A stretch of 35,739 bases of DNA from Trachelipus rathkii (GCA_015478945.1 JABUQX010060206.1:5001-40739), one strand, 5' to 3'; numbered from the stretch's first letter, positions 10,336 to 20,977 are shown. The notes: generated from the sequence alone by a model not told the origin. Numbers and translations: made by a program.

Positions 10336-10637
10336 TCAGTAACGTGTGTGGCCACCACTAGTACAGATGACTGCTTGGAACAGTCGTGGCATGCTTAATG
10401 AGGTGACCAATGTTCTACATGGAAATCTGATCCCATACGTCCCACACCCCCTGCAGTAGCTCCTGGAGGGTTCCTGGCGGTGGTTGCCGCGCACACAACC
10501 ATTGCACGGGGCGTGCGATACCCAGGACCACGCAAGGCGACGAAGCCAGGGCAGGCCACGACTGGCGTTGAAAACTTTTTATACATATGCTGGCGGTTCG
10601 GGACCGCCATACAACAGCAAGGCACCTTTAAATACAG
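10336..10637 (-). pseudogene. Tc1-type transposase C-terminal fragment (left arm)
   Basis: On the minus strand the end of a Tc1 transposase is readable: 'LQELLQG' then 'DVWDQIS', ending 'HTRY' with a stop at 10336-10338. There is an in-frame stop shortly after 'DQISM'. This is the inverted duplicate of the right-arm fragment. It differs from it by point changes: it keeps the tryptophan of 'VWDQI' that has become a stop on the right. The D/D/E catalytic residues are not in this part. It is non-functional. Confidence 0.7.
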
Positions 10638-10769
10638 CTGCGGGAAACATGTGACCCGTGTGGGTGAATATATAATATGGTCATCCACAAATTACGGCCA
10701 TAGGACCATGACAAACCAGAGAGCACCGACGGGCGCGACTAGCATTCTCCCAGGAACACCAAAAATGAT

Positions 10770-11178
10770 TCGGCGTCGACTGGGTCGATGTGCTGTTTAG
10801 TGACAAGTCCAGGGTCAGTCTCTACAGCACCGATCGGCGATCCAGTCTGCAGTCGGCGATCCTGCAGTTGTATTTGAAGGTGCCTTGCTGCTGCATGGCG
10901 GACCCGAACCCCAGCATATATATAAAACGGTCTTCAACGCCAGTCGTGGCTCACGGCCTGCCCTGGCCCCATCGCCTTGCGTGGTCCTGGGTGTCGCACG
11001 ACTCATGTAATGGTTGTGCGCGCTGCAACCACCGCCAGTAACCCTCCAGGAGCTACGGCAGGCGGTGCGGGACGTATGAGATCAGATTTCCAAGGAGAAC
11101 ATTCATCACTTCATTAAGAGCATGCCACGACGGTGCCTAGCAGTAATCCGTGCCAGATGCAGCCATACACGTTACTGA
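10770..11178 (+). pseudogene. Tc1-type transposase pseudogene (centre and right arm)
   Basis: Plus-strand remnants of a Tc1-type DDE transposase. 'VLFSDKSRVSLY' at about 10790-10825 corresponds to the family motif around 'vlFSDESRFsL', close to the first catalytic region. After a deleted and frameshifted middle, 'LQPPPVTLQELRQAVRD' leads into a stop (the usual W codon is tga) and then 'DQISKENIHHFIKSMPRRCL' and 'HTRY' with the stop at 11176-11178. The segment that should carry the second Asp and the catalytic Glu is missing or scrambled. The C-terminus matches Tc1 elements well. The gene is dead. Confidence 0.8.
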
Positions 11179-11417
11179 GTAACACCATCTACACAGACTC
11201 TTCACCGCGATGACGTCCGACGTTGGAAACGCATCACCGACATACAGGATCCATTCGCAGACCCCCCGGGGGATTCCTAGGGCCCATCAACATTCTTACC
11301 ACTGTATAATTTGTCCCTGATGCTATTTTATTAGCCTAGTAAAGTTACATAGCCAACTGGTCCTTCCTGTACCTCTGAACGTCATTTGAGCAGGTGGTGC
11401 GTTAATTTTGACGAGTA

Positions 11418-11695
11418 GTATATATATAAAATTGCCACAAAAAAAAAACATTTCATTAACAAACAAAATTTCCTGTTAAACATAATTTAACATTTGAAAT
11501 GAAAAATACTTTTGAAAAAAAAGCATAATAAAAATAAGCCTTTTAAAAACAAAACTGAAGGATGGCTGGCATGTTTAAAAAATGCAAATAAAATGTGCAA
11601 GAAAAACAAAAAGTTATTGATTCGAAATAAAAAATAATTATCCTAATTAATCTTCTCTTGAAAATAGGGTTTGATGAGCATCTTCAAATTATCAT
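11418..11695 (-). other. Probable 3' UTR/downstream flank of the DUF4806 gene
   Basis: AT-rich sequence between the predicted stop codon at 11696 and the Tc1 element. No AATAAA hexamer is visible on the minus strand here, so the transcript end is not placed. Confidence 0.3.
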
Positions 11696-11707
11696 TTACT
11701 GTTCCTC
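11696..11707 (-). CDS. DUF4806 gene, terminal coding exon (short)
   Basis: On the minus strand a good acceptor ('atatcttaatttcag') is followed by gag gaa cag taa. Joined in phase 0 to the previous exon it adds three residues (EEQ) and the stop. The protein would end about 20 residues after the last conserved helix of the DUF4806 domain, which is usual for this family. The intron before it would be 368 bp (11708-12075). The other two phases of this exon are incompatible with the upstream donor. Evidence is only splice site plus phase. Confidence 0.5.
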   Translation of the reverse strand, partial: EEQ

Positions 11708-12075
11708 CTGAAATTAAGATATAAATATTTTAGTGTTGCACTGATTATTCAGCAGCAAAAATCTTTATCGGCATATGACAGCTAGTTTTCCCAATCTGGA
11801 TGAACATTTTTGCAATTATTATAAATTATAAAATGAAATTAAAACCTTAAGGAATTTTAATATTATACTTTTGAGTAACATATTTAATTAATAAGCTACA
11901 GTTTAGCCTATTACATTTAAATTGATTTGTAATTAGTAAGCTACGAAATATAAATATCTAGGTCAATCTGTTTAGCATTTTGATCATGTAAAATTCAAAC
12001 AAATCATGGCAAAGCTGTTGGAAGGATAATTGAATTTATTATGTCTTATCAGATATTGTTTCAATAGCCTCTTAC

Positions 12076-12194
12076 TTGCACAGGATTTCCTTCCTTTGGC
12101 AATCGGTCAACAACCCTCCTCAACCATTCTCCCACTGCCTTTTCAATTTCGACATCTGATGCAGCACTTGCCAAATGATTACTCCTTACAGCAG
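12076..12194 (-). CDS. DUF4806 gene, exon encoding second half of the domain
   Basis: A 119-nt exon: acceptor 'ctattttacag' before it, donor 'gtaagag' after it. Read with the single base left from the previous exon it gives T-AVRSNHLASAASDVEIEKAV and then GEWLRRVVDRLPKEGNPVQ, with no stop. This matches the C-terminal part of DUF4806 domains, in which a conserved 'At..EVE.aI..WLr...dR' helix follows the linker. The function of DUF4806 is not known; members occur in many copies in arthropods and cnidarians and some travel with transposons. The exon is less AT-rich than its flanks. Both splice sites are close to consensus and the phase joins exactly to the exon at 12388. Confidence 0.8.
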
Positions 12195-12387
12195 CTGTAA
12201 AATAGTGCCAATCTTAATTAGTCTAAATTGATATACTGGCATTCATATAAAACATTCAATTGTTAATGTTGGTTCATTTCTGCAGAAATGCATACAAATT
12301 TTTTAAACAATGCATATAATAATAGTTTCGTTAATGCAACTTTAAATTGTCAGCATGATTTTAGAAATTTAATATCATTTGACTTAC

Positions 12388-12547
12388 TTCTTAGTATATC
12401 TTGAAACCCCAGGGATTTAAAACTTTTTTTTTCTTTGGTCCCGTGCCAGGTATATTTGTGGGCAACTTCAAATACCAATAGTTTTGACATTACTTTTCGT
12501 AAAATTTCCCGCAACGTCGCTCCACCGGTTAATGATAGCCTTTTTAC
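12388..12547 (-). CDS. DUF4806 gene, exon encoding first half of the domain
   Basis: A 160-nt exon with acceptor 'cacatattaaaaacag' and a perfect donor 'gtaagt'. It encodes VKRLSLTGGATLREILRKVM, continues SKLLVFEVAHKYTWHGTK and EKKSFKSLGFQDILR, with no stop over 53 codons. The signature of the family is plain: 'LttlGG.tl.e.vrriL.kl...elA..ysW.G...KksFk.L.l..il'. It ends in phase 1 and the next exon begins with two bases, giving a threonine at the junction. The intron between them is 193 bp. This is the best-supported coding exon in the window. Whether it is a host gene or a transposon-borne family member cannot be told from this window. Confidence 0.85.
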
Positions 12548-12567
12548 CTGTTTTTAATATGTGGAGG

Positions 12568-12672
<105 letters not shown>

Positions 12673-13865
12673 TAACTTTCTCGTGTATCCCCAGATTGGC
12701 GTTGAGGTGCTGATCAGCACTAATATGGAAAAGGTAAGAAAAAGAAGGTGACCTAGGTCGAAAAAGAAAGCCCCCCCCCCCGATACCATCCCCTCATACC
12801 CTTAAGTGCGAGTCTGTCACAACAGGTATCCGCTCTAAAGCTTCATATATCGTGACAATCACTCACTGTAGTATGTCGTCAATTGCAGGGCTCATCCCCT
12901 GGGTCGGGCCCACAGCCACGCCCCCTAACAAAACCACGCCATCCATTCCTATTAATCACCATTCTTTTCGCTTGCACCAAGTCAACATTTCTATCTCTCA
13001 AACATTCTTTTACAGACTTAATCCACTTCTTCTTTGGTCTTCCAGCCGGTCGGTTTCCAAAACACACTCCTCTGTTCACTCGCTTGACCAACCGACTTCC
13101 GTCCATCCTCTCCACATGACCGAACCATCTCAATACATTCTCACTTATTCTTTCATTTACATCTTTTGCCACTCCACATATCTCCCTAATCCGTTCATTC
13201 CTTATTTTATCGATCTTCCTCACACCTAACACACTTCTAAGATTATCCATCTGAACAGTCTGCACCTTAGATCCATTCCTACTATTCCATACTGTCGTTT
13301 CACTACCATACATTAACACCGTAAAAGCATACCATCGTGCAAGACCCTCGCACACTCGACACTTAGTCCCTTAGCATTCACTTAAGATTTAATCGATCCT
13401 CCCACTCACAACTTTCCTACTATACTCGGCATCTTCCGTTCCCTTTTCATCCAATATATAACCTAAATACTTAAACTCAGACACCTGTTTTAATTGTGCA
13501 CCATTCAACATAATTTAACACCTTGTTTTTTCCCATCCTACCACAATCATCTTACTTTTATCCACATTTACTTTCATTCCCATTCTTTTACACACCCAGT
13601 CAAACCTCTCTACCAAACTTCTAAGATTCTTTTCAGTTTCACCGCACAAAACCAGAACATCAGCATACAATAAACAAGATACCCTCCAGTGTCTGTCATT
13701 CTAACACCCTCCCTATCCAACCCTTCCTTAAATTCTTTCATCACACCATCCATATACAAGTTAAACAGCCATGGCGAACATGATGCGTCCCTGCCTCACT
13801 CCACTCTTAATGCCGAACCAATCACTCTCCCCTCCATTGATTCTCACACATGCTACCAGTTTAAT
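12673..13865 (-). pseudogene. LINE copy 2: reverse transcriptase C-terminal half, 5'-truncated
   Basis: Minus-strand 5'-truncated copy of the same LINE family as copy 1. The longest intact stretch is 13355-12879, 158 codons, with 'VLMYGSETTVWNSR', 'VQMDNLRSVLGVRKIDKIRN', 'VLRWFGHVERMDGSRL' and 'NRPAGRPKKKW', ending 'VRGRGCGPDPGDEP'. This is the thumb and C-terminal domain of an endonuclease-reverse transcriptase LINE. Further upstream the active-site box reads YADV at 13655-13669 in place of YADD, and frameshifts interrupt. A 3' UTR of about 200 bp contains a C-run (12771-12781) and the phrase 'ggggatacacgag'. The element sits in sense orientation in an intron of the DUF4806 gene. Confidence 0.85.
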
Positions 13866-14228
13866 TTTTTTAAAAATAATAATTGGTCAATAATTGTGAA
13901 ATAAATTTTTATTAGTTTTTTTTATTATCATTTTATAATTAATAATTTTTCTAACACTTCAACAATTGAAGATTTTGAGATTTCATACAAAAGAAAATGC
14001 TACAAAAGAACATGAACTGTGTTGAATATCTAGTTTTTTTTCATTTGAGCCACATTTTTTTTTCATTGTAGTAGTTTACCAAAAAAATAAGCCAGTTTAT
14101 AGTTTGCAATATAATAAATTTTTTTTACTGCTCATTCAATTTTAATGAAATTTTTAAAAGTACATTGCATTGTACTGGTTACTAGTTATTTTATTTAGAG
14201 CATTTTTCTATATACCTAGCAATCTGAC
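13866..14228 (-). other. Intron sequence, AT-rich
   Basis: Low-complexity AT-rich DNA with T-runs; no frame, RNA or repeat unit recognised. It belongs to the intron between the tentative exon 14229-14311 and exon 12388-12547. Confidence 0.4.
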
Positions 14229-14311
14229 CTTTGGGAACATCAATGTGTTGACTTTTTCAAATTGGGAAAGGCATGCCCGGAAGTAAAATGATTGGATATG
14301 CAGAAAAATCT
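14229..14311 (-). CDS. DUF4806 gene, tentative short exon between linker and domain
   Basis: Candidate 83-nt exon on the minus strand: acceptor 'cttttatttag', donor 'aag/gtcaga'. It reads KIFLHIQSFYFRACLSQFEK then VNTLMFPK. The reason to propose it is phase: the linker exon (19397) ends with one extra base, this exon supplies two, and it ends in phase 0 as exon 12388-12547 requires. DUF4806 proteins normally have a short helical stretch with an 'F..le' pattern just before the domain, and 'LSQFEKVNTLM' could be that. The exon is short, the donor is moderate and codon use is AT-rich, so a different exon could serve. Confidence 0.35.
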
Positions 14312-14880
14312 CTAAATAAAAGTAGTGAAACTTGTTCAATTCTATTTACTCTATTTTCATTTTATTACTGAAATGATTATAAAAATAATTTTTAGAGCAA
14401 ATTTTTTTTGATAAAACATTTTTACTCTCTACCAGAAAAATTCCAAGAAAATTTTATGAAGAGATTTTCCTATTTTTTTTTTGGAACACTGCCTAAAAAG
14501 GTAAAAACCAAATTCATTTATTGGACCCTTGTAGTTTGGGCAATTAAAAATTTAATAAAAATCAGATAAATAGTATATTGTATTTAAAGCAAATTTTCAG
14601 ATTAGACGATTTTTTTAGTTTAACAAATTTATAAAAGTTGAAATTTTTACTATTTTATAAGTAAAACAAAAGATTCTTAATCATAACTTATTATTAATTA
14701 CACTAATATTCCTTTCTAAAATATTGGATAATGAATGTTAATATACCTAAATTTGCTAAATTTTCAAAGTTAAATTTTGTACAAAAATAGGGCATTTTAG
14801 CTTTTTCAAGTGAAAGTCTATTTCGTTTTGGGCTGTAGATGTTTCAACTTGGTTAAGAACTCTCTCACTAACAACACTAG
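14312..14880 (-). other. Intron sequence, AT-rich
   Basis: Part of the large intron (14312-19396) of the DUF4806 gene. AT-rich, with no recognised feature. Confidence 0.4.
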
Positions 14881-14883
14881 ATG

Positions 14884-14885
<2 letters not shown>

Positions 14886-14942
<57 letters not shown>

Positions 14943-14957
14943 TAATAATAACATATT

Positions 14958-15002
<45 letters not shown>

Positions 15003-15013
15003 CAAACCTATTC

Positions 15014-15060
<47 letters not shown>
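14886..15060. repeat. (TA)n microsatellites
   Basis: Three long TA runs (about 14886-14937, 14962-15000 and 15017-15060) separated by short AT-rich spacers. Confidence 0.95.
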
Positions 15061-15399
15061 GGTGTATGTATTTATTATAATACTAACCCTTTATATTTGC
15101 TGACTCCTATATATTTGTCTCTCATGCCCATAAAAGCAAAATAACATAAATAATATATAATATATATATATAATATAATAACTAGCATATGCCGACAATA
15201 ACCAATAATAATAACCCAATAGATAGTAGCCAACATGACAACCCTTATGTGTATAATAATAATATGTAATAGCAACAGCAACCAACCCAGCAATAATATG
15301 CTTAATAATAACCAGCAACAACAACAACTATAACAACAATAACAATAATAATAATAATAATAACCAACAACTAATAATATATATATATAAACCACAGGG
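15061..15399. repeat. AT-rich spacer with degenerate (AAT/AAC)n tracts
   Basis: TA and trinucleotide tracts, with AAC/AAT-type units at about 15308-15375. Minus-strand tyrosine-rich ORFs here are translations of these repeats. Confidence 0.6.
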
Positions 15400-16130
15400 G
15401 AATTAGTTTACCAAGCGTCGTAGGAAAGATTTATGCTGGTATTTTGATTGAAAGAGTATGATGTGTGATTGAAGGTCTGATCAATGAAGAACAAGGAGCG
15501 TTTAGGAGTGGTAGAGAATGCATAGATTAAATATTCACAGTGAAGCATATGAATATGAAAATGAAAGAAAAAGAAGAATCTATATTTGGGTTTAACAGAC
15601 TTGCAACAGGCGTATGATAGGATTGATAGGAATGCTCTGTGGCAAGTGTTAATGATTTATGGTGTTGGTGGTAAGCTTTCAAACAGTATTGAAAATTTAT
15701 ATGTTGAAAGTCTAGCATGTGTAAGAGTAAGAATCAATTAAATGGAGAGTGAGTGGTTCAGCATTAATATTAGAGTGAGACAGTGATATGTTATCTCGCC
15801 ATGGCTGTTTAACTTCTATACGGATGGGGTGATGAAAGAATTTAAGGTAGGGCTAACAGGGGAGTATATTAGAATGGTAGAGAATGGAGGGTACCCTCCA
15901 TATTGAAAGCAGATGATTTGGTTTTGTGTGGTAAAACTGAAGCGAGTCTTAGAAAGTTGGTAGATAGGTTTGACTGGGTGTAAAAGCGGCGGTCTGAAGA
16001 AGGTAAATGAAGATTAGAGCAAGGTTTTGGTGGTAGGGCGGACATATCAAGATGTGAAATCATGTTGGATGGTGTACAATTGGAACACGTGTCTAAGTTT
16101 AAATATTTAGGTAGCATAGGAAACAGCACA
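15400..16130 (+). pseudogene. LINE reverse transcriptase fragment, plus strand
   Basis: Plus-strand reverse transcriptase remnant of the same family as the minus-strand copies. In order, across several frames: 'VGKIYAGILIERV' (about 15420), 'EGLINEEQGAFRSGRE', 'LQQAYDRIDRNALWQVL' (about 15600-15650), 'VRQ' and 'SPWLFNFYTDGVMKEFK' (about 15775-15845), the active-site box 'ADDLVLCG' (about 15909-15932), and 'KFKYLGS' (about 16096-16118). It lacks the endonuclease and the C-terminal region. Stops and frameshifts make it non-functional. Its orientation is opposite to all the other copies of this family here. It lies antisense within the large intron of the DUF4806 gene. Confidence 0.8.
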
Positions 16131-16240
16131 TTCTTTATGTGAACGAGAAACTGTCTACATAAATATGGTCATCCACATTACCTGGGATATTTTTGTGCGA
16201 TAGCACACGGAAAGGTCGTTAAAGCATATATAAATATATA

Positions 16241-16283
<43 letters not shown>

Positions 16284-16711
16284 CTCTTAATAATATATAT
16301 GTATATATTATATATATAAAATCGGAACTTCTAGAGGTATCTAATACACTTGCTTGATTGATTGCTATTTCTTCTATATATAACAACTTCAACACTTCCT
16401 TTTATCCATGCTCCAACCCAACTAATAATAATAATAATATATATGTAATAATAATATAATAATGTTATAATATTAATGTATATAATATGTAACAATAATA
16501 TGTAATAATAATACTTATAATAATAATAATATAATAAATAATACTTATTATAATAATAATAATAATAATATAGCAATACTAATGTAGCATAATAATAATA
16601 TGTAATAATAATAATAGCAATAATAATAATATGCATAACAATATATATATCTTCAATAAAATAACCAGCCAATATATATGTAATAATATATATAATAATA
16701 ATATACATATT
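16131..16711. repeat. Spacer with (TA)n and (AAT)n microsatellites
   Basis: TA runs at about 16240-16280 and degenerate AAT/TAA tracts at about 16425-16640. Nothing else is recognised. Minus-strand tyrosine/isoleucine-rich ORFs are repeat translations. Confidence 0.7.
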
Positions 16712-16828
16712 CTATTACGGTACAGTATAGGCTATATATTACCATTACATACTATTACGGTACACAGTATAGGCTATATATTACCATTACATACTATTAC
16801 GGTACACAGTATAGGCTATATATTACCA
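16712..16828 (+). repeat. 42-bp minisatellite, three copies
   Basis: Three tandem copies (16712-16751, 16752-16793 and 16794-16828 partial) of a unit containing 'ctattacggtacacagta' and 'ggctatatattacca'. The first copy lacks two bases. They are otherwise almost identical, which suggests recent expansion. The peptide repeat in the plus-strand ORF is a consequence. Confidence 0.9.
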
Positions 16829-17284
16829 GTCTCAATTTCACAGATGCATCTTTAATAGCTTCAGAGGAGTTGCTGGTTTCTCGATGCTGTCAATTGAGCC
16901 AATTCAAAGGTTCACTATCATCAGGTCTATATATGTTGGCCACCCATGGTTACTTTCATACGGTCACTCATTTCTTGAACTTCAAAGTTTAAGGAGACCA
17001 TCATTTATAGATATCTGGAAATAAGAGGCAATCTAAGACTGAATAAACGCTAAACCCATTTATCATTGGCATAACTAGGAAATTAATCTGAGGGTGGGGG
17101 CCCAGGGTCCCTTCAACCTAAGAATTCATATTGGCGGCAGGACATATTTAACTTCAATTTATTCATATATATATATATATATGTATATAACTTATATATA
17201 TATATATACTATAATAATATATATATATATATATGCTCTTCTTTCAACTGCTCTTTCTGCTGATATAATATATATATATATATA
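16829..17284. other. Intron spacer with TA tracts
   Basis: Unique-looking sequence to about 17160, then TA tracts (about 17164-17290). One minus-strand stretch near 16838-16890 is open between AG and GT dinucleotides, but its phase does not fit the DUF4806 gene. Confidence 0.4.
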
Positions 17285-19290
17285 TAATATCAACCTCCTC
17301 CTGTATCCCCAGATTGGAGGTGAGGTGCGATCAAACACGAAAAACAGAAATGGGAAGCAAAAGAAGGTGACCTAAGTCGAAAAAGAAAGCCCCCCCCCCG
17401 ATACATCCCTCGTACCCTTAAGTGGGAACTGTCACGGAAGAAATCCGCCCAGCTTCATATTTCGACAATCACCACCCTGGTGGATAATCGTTAGATGTTG
17501 GGGTTCATCCCCTGCGCCAGGCCCACAACCACACCCCCCTCACAAAACCCCGTCATTCATTCCTATTATGCACCATTCTTCTAGCTCGCTCCACATCAAC
17601 ATTCCTATCTCTCAAACATTCCTTTACGGCCTCAAAACACTTCTTCTTTGGCCTTCCAGCCGGTCGGTTTCCAACACACTCGTCTCTATATAACCGCTTA
17701 GCCAACCGACTTCCATCCATCCTCTCCACATGACCATACCACCTCAATACACTCGCTTATTCTCTCATTTACACCATTTCTCACACCACAAATCTCCCTA
17801 ATATGCTTATTCCTCATCTTATCAATCTTCCTCACACCTAACACACTCCTAAGATTATCCATCTGTACAGCCTGCACCTTAGATCTATACTTACTATTCC
17901 ACACTGTAGCTTCACTACCATACATTAACAGCGGTACCAGCATACCCTCATGCATGACTCTCGCACATTCGACACTTAAACCTCTAGCATTCATAAGAGA
18001 TTTAATCGCTCCTGCCACCTTTCTGGAACTCACAACTTTCCTACTACACTCAGCATCATCCATTCCCTTTACATCCAACATATAACCCAAATATTTAAAC
18101 TCAGACACTTGTTCCCCATCCAGCATGATTTTATACCTTGTTCTCTCCTTCCCTATCACCAACACCTTACTTTTATCTACATTTACTTTCAACCCTTTTT
18201 TTTACACGCCCAACCAAACTTCTAAGAGTTGCCTCAGTTTCACCACACAACTAAATCATCTGCATACAATAAACAGGGCACCCTCCATTTTCTACCAGTC
18301 TAACACCTTCCCTTGCCAACCCAAACTTAAATTCTTTCATCACCCCATCCACATATAAATTAAACGGCCATGGCGACATAACGCATCCCTCTCACTCCAC
18401 TATTAATGCAAAATCATTCACTTTCCACTCCATTTATTCTTACACAAGCTACACTGTTAGCATACATACTTTTAATACCATTCAGAAACCTACCGCCAAC
18501 ACCATACATCATTAGCACTTGCCAAAGAGCATCCCTACTAATTCTGTCATACGCCTGTTGCAAATCCATATAACCCAAAATAGGTTCTTTTTTTTCTCTC
18601 TCATTTTCTCACACATTTGCTTCGCCGTGAAAATTTGATCAACACAGCCTCTACCACTCCTAAATGCACCTTGTTCTTCATCAATCAGACCCCCGTTACA
18701 CGACGTACTCTTTCAACCAAAATACCAGCATATACCTTCATCACCACATTCAAACTAATTCCTCTGTAGTTCCTGCTGCTTCCCTTATCGCCCTTACGCT
18801 TACACATGGGTACTATCACTGCTTTCTTCCAGCCTCCAGAACCACACCCTCAACAAACGCCTTGTTACACAACTTCCATATTCAGTCAATCATAATCTCG
18901 CCACAATTCTTAATCATTTCACCAGTAATTTCATCTATTACAGCAGACTTACGATTCTTCAACTTTTTCACTCTACCTATTACCTCCTACTTGCAGATTT
19001 CCTCATCCCCAAAATACCTTTCTCTCATCGCACCACCAAATCCACACACATTCACTATCAATTCTTCATCACTATCAACATTGTGCAAATTCTCAGAATG
19101 CTCCTTCTACACAGCAGTCTCATCAGTACGAAAGTACCATCTCTATCCTTTATTCTTTGAGCACCCTCCGTACTCTCCCTCTTAACTGTTTGCACTTCCT
19201 TCCAGAACAATCTTTTATTCCCTTGCACGTCCCCATTCATTCTCCTACCAAACTGTTCATTCACCTTTCTTTTACTCGAACATATACACT
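17285..19290 (-). pseudogene. LINE copy 3: reverse transcriptase region to 3' end, 5'-truncated
   Basis: Best-preserved copy of the family, on the minus strand. From its 5' side: 'MNEQFGRRMNGDVQGNKRLF' (19264 downward), a fingers/palm region with 'LQQAYDRISRDALWQVL' (about 18565-18510), 'YADDL' at 18252-18267, then a 164-codon frame (18192-17698) with 'FKYLGYMLDVKGMDDAECSR' and 'VQMDNLRSVLGVRKIDKMRN'. After a frameshift comes 'MRWYGHVERMDGSRLAKRL' and 'NRPAGRPKKK' (17747-17553). The 3' UTR is about 260 bp with a C-run near 17390. The endonuclease is absent (5' truncation). Several frameshifts mean no active protein. It is in sense orientation in the large DUF4806-gene intron. Confidence 0.85.
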
Positions 19291-19396
19291 TTTATAATTT
19301 TATAATACACATTTATAATTAAAAGGTAAAACGTTTATACAATCTGTTATTTTGCAGTAATGTTTAAGACAGATATATTTTTTACGCTCATCTTAC

Positions 19397-19732
19397 TTTT
19401 AACATGTTTACAACAACATTGATGTTGTTTTGATGTTGCTTCGGAAGCACTTGCTTCAGTACTTTGCGAAAACATTGGAGTAGACAATTCCTTGCCTTTG
19501 TCTGGCGTAACTAGTGGAGGCGACGGCCGTGAAGAATTTTTATTCGTAGGTATAGGAAGCATGAGAGGTTTAGGTAGATCTTCAAATAATTCATTTTGAC
19601 TTTTGTCAGATGAGGAATCATTAATATTTGTTCTTTTTCTCCTCTCCCTTTTCGATGTTTCATCATCAGTAGTTGATAAGTCTGATGTAATATTTGCTTT
19701 TATAAGATGTTTTCTTGCATCAGTATAGTTGT
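19397..19732 (-). CDS. DUF4806 gene, linker exon upstream of the domain
   Basis: A 336-nt exon on the minus strand with acceptor 'tatttatttcag' and donor 'gtaaga'. It encodes 111 codons without a stop: NYTDARKHLIKANITSDLST, TDDETSKRERRKRTNINDSS, then a proline/serine-rich linker (LPKPLMLPIPTN, SRPSPPLVTPDKGK) and SKQHQCCCKHVK. DUF4806 proteins typically carry, before the domain, a 'tY.da..kLk.Ae.tSdl.te.e' segment, a run of basic residues (probably a nuclear signal) and a low-complexity linker. The order here is the same. It begins with two bases and ends with one, so further exons lie on both sides. An ATG further upstream in the same open frame is inside a TA-rich intron and is not used. 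Confidence 0.75.
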
Positions 19733-20324
19733 CTGAAATAAATATATATATATATATATATAGTAGTGAGTGGGGCAACTGACAGATGACAGATTACGAC
19801 TAAATCTGGCACCATAGTTGTATCCCATTTTTTTTAATATTCGGCAGCCGCATTATTTTGACGCTATTTTATTTTATTTTTATTTTATTTTATTTTATTT
19901 TTGCATTTGTTGCTTATCCGTGGATTTTTATTTCGGATCATTGAGCCTGAGCCTGAGCCTTCGATCGACGTTTACCGCAGTTTCCGCGTTATTACGGCAA
20001 GTTCGCTCTTTCGGTACATTTTTTGCAGGCAGATCCTTCGTCAGTAGAACTTTTATCATTGCTCCCTTCTCCGATATAGTCTCGTGGCACACTGATGGCA
20101 ATGCATATAAGGTACAATTTCATCCCTTTGTCTTGAAAAGCGAAATGAATTTTTTGAAACACCTGAGCTATAACACTTTGAGCTTTGACACTTGAACAAG
20201 AAGGAGAAAATGCAGAACAGCGAAGAAGTATGATAGGTAGGGCATATATCATTGTTGTTTGAAAGGAAAAATAAAAATGATAATAACAAACACATACAAA
20301 CACACAGGCGCACACACACACATT

Positions 20325-20330
<6 letters not shown>
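19733..20330. other. Unassigned sequence, possible exon not recognised
   Basis: A TA run (19741-19763), a T-rich ATTTT repeat (about 19866-19902), a triple 'gagcct' hexamer (about 19944-19961), then about 250 bp of more balanced composition (about 19965-20240). The latter is open in more than one minus frame, but I recognise no domain. The missing 5' exon of the DUF4806 gene should lie here or further right; I could not identify it. A CA-rich run follows near 20285-20335. Confidence 0.3.
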
Positions 20331-20370
<40 letters not shown>

Positions 20371-20977
20371 ATAATATATATATGTATAATATATATATAT
20401 AATAATATATAATATAATATCTAATATTAATATATACATATATATATATGTGTAATATTTATATAATAATATGTATTAATAATAATAATATATATATATA
20501 TATAATAATAACTATACATATATATATTAGTGGAGCCTCTATACGAGGGCACATAACACACGATAATATATATTTTTCTAACTCAATAATATTAATAGCA
20601 ATGTATAATAGCCAATAATATAATAATAATATGTATATGTATATATATGACCTTGTTTATGTATATATATATATGTATATATATATGCTATATATATATG
20701 CTAAAAACATGCTAAAAACATAATATTAATATACCTATATATATGCTGTGATATATATATGTTGGTTGAAAAGGGATATATACAGATAACACACACACAT
20801 ACATTGTATTATATAATAATATATATATATATATATATAATATATATAATAATAATAATAATAATATATATACTTAATAATATATATATATATAATAATA
20901 ACAATAATAATATATATATATTAGATAGGCCTCTATGCGCAATATGCTCATAATAATATATGTAATAATATATATAT

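Larger units (their letters stand above)
10093..11415. mobile_element. Tc1/mariner-superfamily element rearranged into a snap-back hairpin
   Basis: The ends are perfect inverted repeats at the outer edge, 5'-CTCGTCAAAATTAAC, each flanked by the dinucleotide TA (10091-10092 and 11416-11417). This is the target duplication of Tc1/mariner elements, and the target is a TA microsatellite. The inverted arms are not short TIRs but about 550 bp each (10093-10637 and 10861-11415), and each contains the 3' half of a transposase gene. The left side is thus an inverted copy of the right end, and the original 5' end, including the DNA-binding part of the transposase, is missing. The central 220 bp carries a plus-strand transposase segment. 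The element cannot encode a full transposase. Confidence 0.85.

Noticed and set aside
16838..16890. Short minus-strand open segment between AG and GT
   Set aside because: Its only open phase does not join the phase-1 linker exon.
18664..19185. Plus-strand 173-aa ORF, the longest in the window
   Set aside because: Antisense to the reverse transcriptase region of LINE copy 3. The same holds for plus-strand ORFs at 4396-4731, 5522-5770, 6165-6545, 6773-7054 and 12852-13229.
19992..20336. Overlapping minus-strand ORFs as the 5' exon of the DUF4806 gene
   Set aside because: They lack the N-terminal motifs expected for the family (aromatic/'W..WPP'-type segments) and partly translate a CA repeat.
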